DNA from: an uncultured Candidatus Actinomarina sp.
GTDB lineage: Bacteria > Actinomycetota > Acidimicrobiia > Actinomarinales > Actinomarinaceae
DNA: 64,000 nucleotides
Direction: 5' to 3'
NCBI GenBank assembly: GCA_902571385.1
Contig: CACGBK010000001.1
Span: 1 to 64,000, forward strand
The position numbers were made by a program, and so were the translations under genes. The first letter of the stretch is position 1. Every line of letters begins with the position of its first letter. The notes under the pieces are model-generated. The model was not told the origin of the DNA. It did not search any database and saw nothing but the letters and a program-made list of their open reading frames with translations. This document shows positions 34,544 through 42,686 of this stretch, one piece after another.

Positions 34544-35746
34544 ATGCCAATTGGCAAAGCAGTTATTGGTCAATCAGGAGGTCCAACAGCTGTTATTAAC
34601 AGATCTTTGGTTGGTTTTATCAAGGAAGCTACAAGCCAAGAATATGAAGAAGTTCTTGGAGCAAGACATGGTCTATCGGGAATGTTATCTGAAGACTTTG
34701 TTGACTTATCTAAACTATCAGACTCACAACTTTACGGAATAGCTAAAACCCCTGCAGCAGCTTTAGGTTCTGTCAGAAAAAAACCTACAGAAGAAGATAT
34801 TGAAAAACTAATTTCAATATTTGAAAAACAAAATATAAGATATTTTTTCTATATTGGTGGAAACGACTCTGCAGAAACAGCAAATTTAGTTTCAGAAGGT
34901 GCGAAACAAATCGGATATGAGATGAAAGCATTTCATATCCCAAAAACAATTGACAACGACCTCTTAGAAACAGACCATTGTCCAGGTTATGGATCTGCAG
35001 CGAGGTTTGTTGCTCATGCATTTCAAGGGGACGATGCAGATAATAGAAGTCTTAAAGGAATAAAAATTAATGTGCTGATGGGTAGACATGCAGGGTGGTT
35101 AACTGCAGCAAGTACCCTTGGGAAGTCGAGTGAAGAAGATGGACCTCACCTTGTTTATGTTCCAGAAAAAGTTTTCAATATTGATGAATTTTTAAAAGAC
35201 GTCAAAGAAGTTTATGACTCACTCGGAAGGTGTGTTGTTGCAGTTTCGGAAGGAATCCATAACAAAGAGGGAGATTATTTTCTTCAGACATATGCTAGCG
35301 ATACTGGATCTGGGCTAGCAGGAAAGACTGACAGTCACGGAAACATTCAACTATCTGGGTCTGGAGCATTAGGAGATACTTTAACGAATATTGTTTCAGA
35401 GCATATAGATGGTGCAAGGGTAAGAGCAGATACTTTTGGATATCTTCAAAGATCTTTTTTGGCAGATATTTCCGAAGTAGACGCTGAAGAAGCTGAGAGA
35501 GTTGGAAGACATTCGGTTGTAGCATCATTAGAGCTACAAAGTGGTTCCGTTATATTAAAAAGACAATTGTCAGAAACCTATTATTGTGATGTAGACGTTG
35601 TTGATTTAGATAAAGTTGCTAAAAATACAAAAGATATGCCGGAAGAATTTTTAGACAATGAAAAACCATATGTAACAAATGAATTTTTTAAATACGCAAT
35701 GCCATTAACTGGTGGCATAGAACCAAAAACTCAGATATTTGTTTAA
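34544..35746 (+). CDS. 6-phosphofructokinase, pyrophosphate-dependent type
   Basis: A 400-residue PFKA-superfamily enzyme. GQSGGPTAVINRSL is the first phosphate loop and YIGGNDSAETANL holds Asp where ATP enzymes have Gly. The catalytic strand is IPKTIDNDLLETDHCPGYGSAA. Asp in GGNDS plus Lys before TIDND mark pyrophosphate rather than ATP as donor. VLMGRHAGWLTAAS and AVSEGI further match the long PPi-dependent group. It converts fructose 6-phosphate to the 1,6-bisphosphate, reversibly if PPi is used. It is directly downstream of the DUF2090 aldolase-like gene. Confidence 0.88.
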   Translation: MPIGKAVIGQSGGPTAVINRSLVGFIKEATSQEYEEVLGARHGLSGMLSEDFVDLSKLSDSQLYGIAKTPAAALGSVRKKPTEEDIEKLISIFEKQNIRYFFYIGGNDSAETANLVSEGAKQIGYEMKAFHIPKTIDNDLLETDHCPGYGSAARFVAHAFQGDDADNRSLKGIKINVLMGRHAGWLTAASTLGKSSEEDGPHLVYVPEKVFNIDEFLKDVKEVYDSLGRCVVAVSEGIHNKEGDYFLQTYASDTGSGLAGKTDSHGNIQLSGSGALGDTLTNIVSEHIDGARVRADTFGYLQRSFLADISEVDAEEAERVGRHSVVASLELQSGSVILKRQLSETYYCDVDVVDLDKVAKNTKDMPEEFLDNEKPYVTNEFFKYAMPLTGGIEPKTQIFV

Positions 35747-36181
35747 ATGTCAAAAATAGTTTTAGTTAGAGAAGACTTTGAGGCTTTCTGGGAAGCAACA
35801 GTTAGGTATTACGAACTAGATCCTCAAGGAGTTATGCACAATGCAAATCATGTAGCTTTTTTCGACCAAGCTATCACAGCCTATTTTAAAAAGATAAAAT
35901 ATGATTACTTCAAAGACATTGAAGAAACAAAAAAGGACTTCCACACAGTACAAGTTTTAGTTCAGTACAACAAACCACTCCACTTCGAAGATGTTATTGA
36001 GATAGGAACAAAAATCAAAAGTATCGGCAATACAAGTATGACTTGGATCATGGGAATGTTCCTTAAAGAAACGGGTGACCTAGTAAGCTCTTGCGAGGCT
36101 ATACACGTCTATACAGATCAATCTACAATGAGACCTGTCTCAATTACAGATGATCTTCGTGAGAAGTTAAATTTCAAATAA
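35747..36181 (+). CDS. Hotdog thioesterase, YbgC/4HBT family
   Basis: A 144-residue acyl-CoA thioesterase of the 4-hydroxybenzoyl-CoA type. The motif YYELDPQGVMHNANHVAFFDQA contains the catalytic Asp and the G-x-x-x-N loop (family DxxGxxxNxxY). It starts one base after the phosphofructokinase stop and ends the run that begins with the B12-controlled gene. Substrate is unknown. Confidence 0.85.
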   Translation: MSKIVLVREDFEAFWEATVRYYELDPQGVMHNANHVAFFDQAITAYFKKIKYDYFKDIEETKKDFHTVQVLVQYNKPLHFEDVIEIGTKIKSIGNTSMTWIMGMFLKETGDLVSSCEAIHVYTDQSTMRPVSITDDLREKLNFK

Positions 36182-36208
36182 ATAAATTACAAGTAATATT
36201 GATAAAAA

Positions 36209-36700
36209 ATGAAAAAAATAAATATATTAATTTTTATTACATTTCTAGGATTTTGTTCATCTCCTAACCAAGAAGGGATTGTCTCTATTTCAGACAATAC
36301 AACCCCAACTCTGACCATAAATGAAGAAGATTATCCAATTGTTTTAACCCAATGTTTAAACGAAGAAATGGGATATAACATTGCAACTCCTTTTGATATA
36401 CAAGATTTAAAAACAACAATTAGTCAGTTAAGTAATAGCAAAGATGAAGAAAATCAATTAAGAGAAGATGTTGATTACTGTATAAGCAAATATAATCTCT
36501 GGTCAGATTCATCTTCGTTGAATCCAGAAGAGCTTGCCAAAATATATGATGAAAATCTTGAATTGGCTAAATGCTTAAGAGAAAAGGGTTTAAATGTTCC
36601 AGACCCAAGTCAACAAGAACCCAAGGTTGATTTAAGTAGACTCAAGGAATCTAAAGATGACATTATGCCGTTATTACAAGAATGTGGTTGGCAAAAATAA
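36209..36700 (+). CDS. Two-repeat CxRE/PDP secreted lipoprotein, paralogue 1
   Basis: A 163-residue exported protein with signal peptide MKKINILIFITFLGFC and a Cys that may be lipidated (Phe at -1 is atypical). It then has an IVSISDNTTPT stretch shared by its paralogues and two repeats of about 60 residues. Repeat 1 begins VLTQCLNEEMGYN and repeat 2 LAKCLREKGLNVPDP; each has a second Cys about 40-45 residues later (VDYCISK, LLQECGW), suggesting one disulfide per repeat. The C-x-R-E-x-G...PDP pattern is common in actinobacterial lipoproteins near MacB-type transporters. Function is unknown. Confidence 0.75.
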   Translation: MKKINILIFITFLGFCSSPNQEGIVSISDNTTPTLTINEEDYPIVLTQCLNEEMGYNIATPFDIQDLKTTISQLSNSKDEENQLREDVDYCISKYNLWSDSSSLNPEELAKIYDENLELAKCLREKGLNVPDPSQQEPKVDLSRLKESKDDIMPLLQECGWQK

Positions 36701-36754
36701 GTATTAGATTTGTATAATAAAAAAATAAAGAAACTAAAAACATAGAAACACCTT

Positions 36755-37345
36755 ATGAAAAAATATTTAACAATCTTTTTATTGCTTATATTTGTTCTTA
36801 TTTCTGCGTGCTCTTCGTCAGAGGACTCGCAACGAGTTGTTTCTACAAAAGATTTATCAAGTGATACAGCTATTACAACGATTGTAGAAGAAGTTGCCGA
36901 AGAAGTCGTTTCAGTTGAAGATGCACAGCTTTTATTAGCTAAATGCTTAAGAGAGAATGGATATGATATTAAAGATCCTAAAAATGATGAGAGTTTACAG
37001 AGTCTTTTACGTCCAGTATTTTTAGCTGCTGATCAAAAAGGGAGAGAAGAAATTTTTGAGACAATTCAAACATGTGCAAACGAAAATAATATTCCACTAG
37101 GTGGCACCGCAGACTTTGAGAATCCTGAAGAAGTTGCTGATACATTAGACACTGAGTTGGAATTTGCACAATGCTTGCGAGAAAAGGGGATAGAGGTTGA
37201 AGACCCAAATGCTGAGAGACCTCTTAGATCTATTCTTATTAGCTTTGTACAATCTGGACAATACCTTGAAGATCAAATTAGACAAACTGCTGGAGAGTGC
37301 TTTGACGAACTTGGACTTGAACCACCACAACAAGGTGGAGGATAA
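36755..37345 (+). CDS. Two-repeat CxRE/PDP secreted lipoprotein, paralogue 2
   Basis: A 196-residue lipoprotein with lipobox LISACSSS and RVVSTKDLSSDT after it. Repeat 1 is LAKCLRENGYDIKDP with partner Cys in IQTCANEN. Repeat 2 is FAQCLREKGIEVEDP with partner Cys in GECFDELG. A Gly-rich end follows (QQGGG). It has the same architecture as the genes at 36209, 37371 and 41369 and a similar spacing between cysteines. It is most similar by eye to paralogue 1. Confidence 0.78.
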   Translation: MKKYLTIFLLLIFVLISACSSSEDSQRVVSTKDLSSDTAITTIVEEVAEEVVSVEDAQLLLAKCLRENGYDIKDPKNDESLQSLLRPVFLAADQKGREEIFETIQTCANENNIPLGGTADFENPEEVADTLDTELEFAQCLREKGIEVEDPNAERPLRSILISFVQSGQYLEDQIRQTAGECFDELGLEPPQQGGG

Positions 37346-37370
37346 GACTAAGATTATTTATAATTTTTCT

Positions 37371-37970
37371 ATGTATAAAAAAGTTTCAGTAATACTCATT
37401 TTTCTAACAGCATGTTCTTTTTTCCAACAAGATGAGCAATCTGTTGTCTCTGTTGCGGACACTGATAAGGGGAAAGAGGCAATTGCCCTAGGTGTCGAGC
37501 TAGTAGATGAACGGGAAGAAATCTCAGATGAGGATGCACCTTTAGTCCTTGTTCAATGTGTTAATGAATCAGGATATAAATTTAAAGAACCAAAGAACTT
37601 TATAGACCTATACACCACGATTGCATCATATTTTGAAACAATAACTGAACAGGAAGCCGAAGAACTCTGGGGCATAATTGAGGAGTGTGCTTTGAAATAT
37701 AATTTATGGGGTGTAGCAGATGAAAATCAATTTGAAGACCCAGCAGAAGTATCCAAAGAAATTGATAGATCACTATTTATGGCGAAGTGTTTTAGAGAAA
37801 GTGGTTATCCTAAAGTCCCAGATCCAGATTATTTCAATAGAGAAGTCAGATTAGATGCTTATATTGATGAAGATTGGGAGTTGAGAGAAGATGATCCATT
37901 AGTTCAGACATGGCAGGCATGTGAGGACAAATTACCAGAAGAGTTAAAAGATGAGGAGTGGGATGCATAA
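37371..37970 (+). CDS. Two-repeat CxRE/PDP secreted lipoprotein, paralogue 3
   Basis: A 199-residue lipoprotein. ATG 37371 gives MYKKVSVILIFLTACSFF, a clean signal with lipobox LTAC; an upstream in-frame start would run through the previous gene. SVVSVADTDKG follows the lipobox. Repeat 1 is LVQCVNESGYKFKEP with Cys in EECALKYN; repeat 2 is MAKCFRESGYPKVPDP with Cys in WQACEDKL. The mature protein is strongly acidic. It ends 65 bases before the efflux adaptor gene. Confidence 0.78.
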   Translation: MYKKVSVILIFLTACSFFQQDEQSVVSVADTDKGKEAIALGVELVDEREEISDEDAPLVLVQCVNESGYKFKEPKNFIDLYTTIASYFETITEQEAEELWGIIEECALKYNLWGVADENQFEDPAEVSKEIDRSLFMAKCFRESGYPKVPDPDYFNREVRLDAYIDEDWELREDDPLVQTWQACEDKLPEELKDEEWDA

Positions 37971-38035
37971 AAAACTAAGTGAAAAACTTCTCAGAATACA
38001 CACAGGTTTAATAAACTACACTAATTGGAACAACG

Positions 38036-39619
38036 ATGAAAAATATTTTTAAATTAAAAAACTTGTACATTTTAATAGTGGTGCTGGCACTTGGTTATGG
38101 TGGCTACTATTTTGGTACTCAGAACACAGAGACATCCTCAAGTAATAAAACTTTAGAGCTTACTACTGTTCCTATACAAAAAGGTGACCTAGCAAAGAAG
38201 GAAGAGTACAACGGAACCTTAAGACAGACTGATAGTAAAGTGCTCAACTCACCTATGTCAGGAGTTATTACCTTAATTCCCAAAGAAGGAACCATTATTA
38301 ATTTTGGAGAGGTCTTATTTGCTGTAGACAATAAACCTGTAATTTTAGTTGAAGGAGCAACACCTTTTTATAGAACTCTTGATTTAAATTCTGATGCTGG
38401 TCCTGATGTTTTACAACTTGAAAAAGCACTTGTGTTTTTAGGATATGCAGCAGAAGACTTTGTACCTGATGAAACTTTTGATGAAACTACCTCAAATATG
38501 CTCAATGTACTTTATGTTGATTACAAAATTGATACAAAATCTGAAATTACACCAGCAGAACAGGTTGCTATCAATTTAAAAAAGACTGAAGTAGAAAATA
38601 TTGAAGAGACAATTTCAGATGGTGGAACTACTTTGGCACAAGTCAACGACAAAAAGAAAAAGCTAGATGATGCAAAAGATGCTGCTACGGAAGAAAGTGC
38701 AGCCTGGAAAGCAGCTGACACCGCTATTGAAAATGCTGAACAAAGCATTACCTTACTTCAAGACGATACAATTCCTGAAACAAAAGAAAAAATTGCAAAT
38801 GACACTAGAGACTCTGAAATAGAAGACCTACAGCAAGAGATTGAGAAACAAAAAAGAATTAAAGATTTAGAAAAAGGCAAAGAATCAGGAATTGATGCCA
38901 CAGAAGCATTAGCTATTGAAACAGCTCAAAAAGCATATGATGATACCTTAGAAAGCTACAACGAAGGAGTTGATCAAGCAGCTGAATTAGCAAAAGCAAA
39001 AGAAGAACTTGAAGAGTTAGAGCTTGCCTCAAAGTCAGAAACCTTTAGCCCAACAAACGCGTATGCATCAAAAACACCAATAATTGTAGGTTCTTATATT
39101 AACGACGTTGGTTCTGCGGTCGTACTAAATTCACCACTGTACAATATTTCTTCTACTGGAATTGAGGTTGTCTTTCAAGTTGATGCTACCGACCAGGAAA
39201 CAGTTTCACTTGGTGACAGTGTTGAAATAGAACTTCCTACCGATGAAAGAGTCCCAACAGTTATTACATTTATTGACCAGGTTGTAACACAAACTCAGGC
39301 AGGAGAATTTATAGAAGTTACTCTAGAAGTTCTTAACCCAGAAGAGATTGAAGCTTATGATCAAGCTCCAGTAAAAGTATTTGTGACAACAGAGATTTCT
39401 GAAAATGTTCTTTATGTTCCTGTTAATGCTCTTCTTGCTTTAGCAGAAGGTGGATATGCATTGGAAGTTTATGACGGAGAGCTTGACAATGGAACATTTG
39501 AAGGAGAATCTGGAGTAGATACAAGCTATATCGCTGTTGAAATAGGCGTATTTACTGAGGGCTTTGTTGAAGTAATAGGAAATATCTCAGAGGGTCAACT
39601 TGTAGTCGTACCGCGATGA
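38036..39619 (+). CDS. Efflux periplasmic adaptor (MacA/HlyD-like) with PG-binding domain
   Basis: A 527-residue adaptor anchored by one N-terminal helix (about 9-27). A biotinyl-lipoyl-like half-motif (VLNSPMSGVITLIPKEGTIINFGEVLF, about 65-95) is followed by a PG_binding_1-like insert (SDAGPDVLQLEKALVFLGY). A long, Glu/Lys/Ala-rich coiled-coil hairpin (about 175-335) leads to beta-barrel and membrane-proximal domains (ETVSLGDSVEIELP, VLYVPVNALLAL). This layout is that of actinobacterial adaptors annotated as RND/MacA-like. Its stop overlaps the ATPase start by four bases. Confidence 0.82.
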   Translation: MKNIFKLKNLYILIVVLALGYGGYYFGTQNTETSSSNKTLELTTVPIQKGDLAKKEEYNGTLRQTDSKVLNSPMSGVITLIPKEGTIINFGEVLFAVDNKPVILVEGATPFYRTLDLNSDAGPDVLQLEKALVFLGYAAEDFVPDETFDETTSNMLNVLYVDYKIDTKSEITPAEQVAINLKKTEVENIEETISDGGTTLAQVNDKKKKLDDAKDAATEESAAWKAADTAIENAEQSITLLQDDTIPETKEKIANDTRDSEIEDLQQEIEKQKRIKDLEKGKESGIDATEALAIETAQKAYDDTLESYNEGVDQAAELAKAKEELEELELASKSETFSPTNAYASKTPIIVGSYINDVGSAVVLNSPLYNISSTGIEVVFQVDATDQETVSLGDSVEIELPTDERVPTVITFIDQVVTQTQAGEFIEVTLEVLNPEEIEAYDQAPVKVFVTTEISENVLYVPVNALLALAEGGYALEVYDGELDNGTFEGESGVDTSYIAVEIGVFTEGFVEVIGNISEGQLVVVPR

Positions 39620-40293
39620 AAACCGATACAAAAACTGTAATTTCAATCAATAATATTTCCAAAGTTTACGAAGGGCCACCTCCTGTAAAAGCACTAGATG
39701 GAGTTTCTTTAAACGTTAAAGAAGGAGATCTGGTAGCAATTGTTGGACAATCTGGAAGTGGTAAATCAACTTTATTAAATATGATTGGCTTATTGGACAG
39801 TGTTTCTGGCGGTTCAATTGAAATAGAAGGCAAAGATATATCTGACCTAACAGATAATGAACTTTCTAAATTTAGAGGCGAAAAAATAGGGTTCATTTTT
39901 CAAAGCTTTTTTCTTTTACCTGGATTGACCGCACAAGAGAATGTTGCAGAAGGACTACTATATCAAGGAATTTCAAGGTCAGAAAGGCTAGAAAAAGCTG
40001 GAGAGGTTTTAGAACAAGTAGGACTCGGTGATAGGTTAAGACACCTTCCTAAAGAACTTTCTGGTGGCCAGCAACAAAGAGTTGCTATTGCTAGAGCGCT
40101 AGTACAAGACCCAGCATTTGTTTTAGCAGATGAGCCAACCGGAAATTTAGATAAAGAATCAGGAATAAATATTTTAAATATCTTAAAAGAACTAAACAAC
40201 CAAGGAAAAACTGTAATTATGATTACTCACAATCAAGAGCATGCAAATATGTTTAAAAAAGTAATTGAATTAGTTGATGGAAAAATTGTGTAA
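39616..40293 (+). CDS. Efflux ABC ATPase, MacB type
   Basis: A 225-residue ATPase. Walker A is GQSGSGKST, followed by the FQSFFLLPGLTAQEN stretch typical of MacB/LolD. The signature is LSGGQQQRVAIARAL, Walker B is FVLADEPTGNLD and the switch is MITHNQEH. It works with the permease two bases downstream and the adaptor upstream. Confidence 0.93.
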   Translation: MKTDTKTVISINNISKVYEGPPPVKALDGVSLNVKEGDLVAIVGQSGSGKSTLLNMIGLLDSVSGGSIEIEGKDISDLTDNELSKFRGEKIGFIFQSFFLLPGLTAQENVAEGLLYQGISRSERLEKAGEVLEQVGLGDRLRHLPKELSGGQQQRVAIARALVQDPAFVLADEPTGNLDKESGINILNILKELNNQGKTVIMITHNQEHANMFKKVIELVDGKIV

Positions 40294-40295
40294 AA

Positions 40296-41480
40296 ATGAA
40301 AAGAAAAAAACTAAGAACTAGAGATTTATTTTTTGTTGCACTTTATGGAGTTCGTGCAAGAAAAGGCAGAGCTACTCTTACATCTATTGGAATTGGAATT
40401 GGAATAGCTGCAATAGTTGCAGTTTCTGGAATATCAGCATCTGGAAGAGCTGACTTACTATCAACTCTTGAGTCACTTGGAACAAATCTAGTAAAAGCTT
40501 CTCCTCAAGCAGGATTTTTTGGGACCCAGGAAGAACTACCAAAAGGAGTTCTAGGAATGGTTGAAAGAATTGGACCAGTTGAAGAAGTAACATCTACAAC
40601 TCAGACTGATTTACTAGTTCGTAGAAGTGACTTTATATCAGAATTTGAAGGTGGAGGAATATCAACAATAATTACTAGTGCAGAGCTTTTAGACGTAATA
40701 GGTGGAAACTTAATTGAAGGTAGATTTATAAGTAATGATTTATCTGATATACCAGTAACTGTTTTAGGAAGTGTAACGGCACAAAGATTAGGTATAACCA
40801 ATCTCTCAACGCCAACCAAAATACTTATTGATAATGAATGGTTTGGAGTAGTTGGTATATTAGAAGAGCTGAAGATACATCCTGATTTAGATAGATCAGT
40901 TTTTATTGGATATGGAGTCGCAAAAACTCTTTTTGAGATAGACGAAGAGCCAACAACAATTTATTTGAGAGCAAATCCAACTTTTATAGAAGACGTAGTA
41001 GAAGTTTTAGCACCTTCCATGAATCCGGAAAACCCAGACCAAGTGGAAGTTACAAGGCCATCAGACGCACTTGAAGCTCAACAAGCTGCTGAGGAAGCAT
41101 TTACAAACTTATTATTAGGCTTAGGCTCTGTAGCGCTTTTAGTTGGTGGTGTAGCAATAGCAAATGTTATGGTTATGTCAGTTCTTGAGCGAAGAATGGA
41201 AATAGGCGTTAGAAGATCAATAGGAGCAACAAGAAGAGAAATAAGGTATCAGTTTTTACTTGAGAGTATTGTTTTGTCTGGAATCGGTGGCTTAGTAGGT
41301 GTTGGTTTAGGTGCTGTTATTACTTTGGCTTATACTAACTACACAAATATTGTATTCTCAATACCTGTATGGCAAATTTTAGGAGCAGTATTTTTAGCAC
41401 TATTAATTGGAGCAATATCTGGAGTTTATCCGGCAATAAAAGCGTCAAAAATTCAACCAGCAGAGGCAGTAAGAAAGTAG
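40296..41480 (+). CDS. Efflux ABC permease, MacB type (FtsX domain)
   Basis: A 394-residue permease with four expected helices: one near the N-terminus (about 25-50) and three C-terminal ones (about 270-385). The MacB_PCD domain between them contains LVKASPQAGFFGTQ and VTVLGSVTAQRLG. The FtsX signature is VLERRMEIGVRRSIGATRREIRYQF, and the end is YPAIKASKIQPAEAVRK. Together with the adaptor and ATPase it forms a MacAB-like tripartite-style exporter, but in a monoderm there is no TolC partner. Substrate is unknown. Confidence 0.93.
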   Translation: MKRKKLRTRDLFFVALYGVRARKGRATLTSIGIGIGIAAIVAVSGISASGRADLLSTLESLGTNLVKASPQAGFFGTQEELPKGVLGMVERIGPVEEVTSTTQTDLLVRRSDFISEFEGGGISTIITSAELLDVIGGNLIEGRFISNDLSDIPVTVLGSVTAQRLGITNLSTPTKILIDNEWFGVVGILEELKIHPDLDRSVFIGYGVAKTLFEIDEEPTTIYLRANPTFIEDVVEVLAPSMNPENPDQVEVTRPSDALEAQQAAEEAFTNLLLGLGSVALLVGGVAIANVMVMSVLERRMEIGVRRSIGATRREIRYQFLLESIVLSGIGGLVGVGLGAVITLAYTNYTNIVFSIPVWQILGAVFLALLIGAISGVYPAIKASKIQPAEAVRK

Positions 41481-42001
41481 CACTTTTTACAATTGTTCTT
41501 TCCCTGAATGCATGCACAATCGGTGAAGAAGAAACAAAAGGTGTTGTTTCTATTGATGAAAACACCGTTTCAACAACAATCTTTGATGAAGTTACTTTCG
41601 AAGAAGGAGTCTTGGACTTTGCACAATGCATGAGAGAAGAGGGTATTAATTTTCCAGACCCAACATTTGATATAGACGGTAACCCTCAGTTTGATAATGT
41701 TGATGTGGAGAATGAAGACGAATTTGAAGAAGCTTTCACTAATTGTGAAGATATTCTAAGAAATGCACTTCCAGAACAATTTGATTTGGATCCTGAAGTT
41801 GAAGCAGCACTAGTAGACGCATCTTTAGAGTTTTCTCAGTGCATGAGAGAGGAAGGAATTAGTAATTTTCCTGATCCAACACCTGGTGAATTTGGATTTT
41901 TTGCATTTAGAGATGCAGAAATAGAATGGACTTCAGATGATGTTCAAAAAGCATTTGAAATTTGCCAACCAGAAAATCCTTTAGAGAATTTAGATTCCTG
42001 A
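41369..42001 (+). CDS. Two-repeat CxRE/PDP secreted lipoprotein, paralogue 4 (start uncertain)
   Basis: The conserved protein starts near 41470 with VALFTIVLSLNACTIG (lipobox LNAC), then GVVSIDENTVSTT and two repeats: AQCMREEGINFPDP with Cys in TNCEDIL, and SQCMREEGISNFPDP with Cys in FEICQPE. In frame, the only ATG is at 41369, inside the permease gene, giving 210 residues with a 35-residue pre-sequence. No ATG, GTG or TTG lies just ahead of the signal peptide. Either a non-standard start is used near the permease stop or translation begins in the overlap. It is the most canonical CMRE..PDP member. Confidence 0.7.
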   Translation: MANFRSSIFSTINWSNIWSLSGNKSVKNSTSRGSKKVALFTIVLSLNACTIGEEETKGVVSIDENTVSTTIFDEVTFEEGVLDFAQCMREEGINFPDPTFDIDGNPQFDNVDVENEDEFEEAFTNCEDILRNALPEQFDLDPEVEAALVDASLEFSQCMREEGISNFPDPTPGEFGFFAFRDAEIEWTSDDVQKAFEICQPENPLENLDS

Positions 42002-42454
42002 ATCAAAATACATAGGTGGACTAACTCCTATTGTTTGCCAACACATCCCACTACTAAGCTCACACTCATCAAACACAAACACCCAAGTAACAATAAAATA
42101 CTCATTTTTATTATTTAATATTTTTATTTCGTAGTGGACTGTTTCACTGTCTTCTTGAATAATCTCATATGAATAATCAGTTAAATCAATTATTGAATTA
42201 TATGGTTCAGAGGTAAGCATCAATTTGAATCTGTCAATTGGACCTGTTACTTCTTTATTATCTCTATGAGCATTATTCCAAATAATTTCTACAGATTTAT
42301 CTGGATCTTTAGAAAAATTTTGGTAACTTTCCATAATTTCAACCAATATCTCTTCTGGCTCTCTTATTTCTATAGATTGAGCAGCAGGCTCTGATTGATT
42401 ACAAGTAATAAATAGTAAGGAAATTATAAAAAATTTTAAACTTTTTCTAACCAC
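41990..42454 (-). CDS. Putative lipoprotein, unknown family
   Basis: A 154-residue exported protein. The signal MVRKSLKFFIISLLFITC has a Cys after Thr, so lipidation is possible. The mature part has an alpha-beta look, with SYEIIQEDSETVHYEIKIL and FIVTWVFVFDECELSSGMCWQTIGV. The ending resembles the W-R/Q-T-x-G-V pattern of DUF4864-like proteins, but I would not assign it. Start is GTG 42454, overlapping the stop of the 31-residue membrane protein by eight bases. It is the last gene of a four-gene minus-strand operon. It overlaps the convergent lipoprotein gene by 12 bases. Confidence 0.65.
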   Translation of the reverse strand: MVRKSLKFFIISLLFITCNQSEPAAQSIEIREPEEILVEIMESYQNFSKDPDKSVEIIWNNAHRDNKEVTGPIDRFKLMLTSEPYNSIIDLTDYSYEIIQEDSETVHYEIKILNNKNEYFIVTWVFVFDECELSSGMCWQTIGVSPPMYFDSGI

Positions 42455-42542
42455 GAAATACTAAAGTTACCACCAAATAAAGATGCAATAAAAATGTTAG
42501 AAATATAAAAGACCAGAAAAGTCTTTTTTCTAATTTACTCAC
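42447..42542 (-). CDS. 31-residue membrane micropeptide, tandem paralogue B
   Basis: A 31-residue ORF starts MSKLEKRLFWSF and continues as one hydrophobic helix ending in FRG. GTG overlaps the TGA of the paralogous ORF upstream (GTGA), and its TAG overlaps the start of the lipoprotein gene. The first 12 residues match the other copy at nine or ten positions, including LEKR-x-FWSF. Duplication plus tight coupling argues for real translation. The helix would insert with the N-terminus in the cytoplasm. Function is unknown. Confidence 0.62.
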   Translation of the reverse strand: MSKLEKRLFWSFIFLTFLLHLYLVVTLVFRG

Positions 42543-42646
42543 AACGAGATTGTGAGAAGCCCCATTGAATCAATTACTAGGTACATATGCAATACAAAAG
42601 CTACACCCATAAAACTCCAGAAGGTACGTTTTTCTAATCTACTCAC
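42539..42646 (-). CDS. 35-residue membrane micropeptide, tandem paralogue A
   Basis: A 35-residue ORF starts MSRLEKRTFWSFMG, with one hydrophobic helix. A weak site (CTAGGATTCAACT) precedes GTG 42646. It is clearly related to the 31-residue ORF that follows it: same start, same LEKR-x-FWSF block, a following helix with LHxYLV. These two are too small for normal gene calling. They lie between a 52-residue membrane protein and a lipoprotein on the same strand. Confidence 0.62.
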   Translation of the reverse strand: MSRLEKRTFWSFMGVAFVLHMYLVIDSMGLLTISL

Positions 42647-42686
42647 AGTTGAATCCTAGTAATAATAAAAAGTTTTACCTAATTAG

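Noticed and set aside
34785-35021. Opposite-strand ORFs inside the phosphofructokinase and other genes
   Set aside because: They lie wholly within strongly supported genes, lack ribosome sites and have the Leu/Ser/Phe-rich composition expected from reading AT-rich genes backwards.
36978-37371. Longer versions of the third lipoprotein starting at 37197
   Set aside because: They overlap the previous lipoprotein gene by 150 bases; ATG 37371 gives a proper signal peptide and lipobox.
42490-42540. AAAGAC...GTCTTTTTT as a plus-strand terminator
   Set aside because: A short A/T-rich stem lying inside the coding sequence of the 31-residue micropeptide; no plus-strand gene upstream needs it other than the distant lipoprotein gene.
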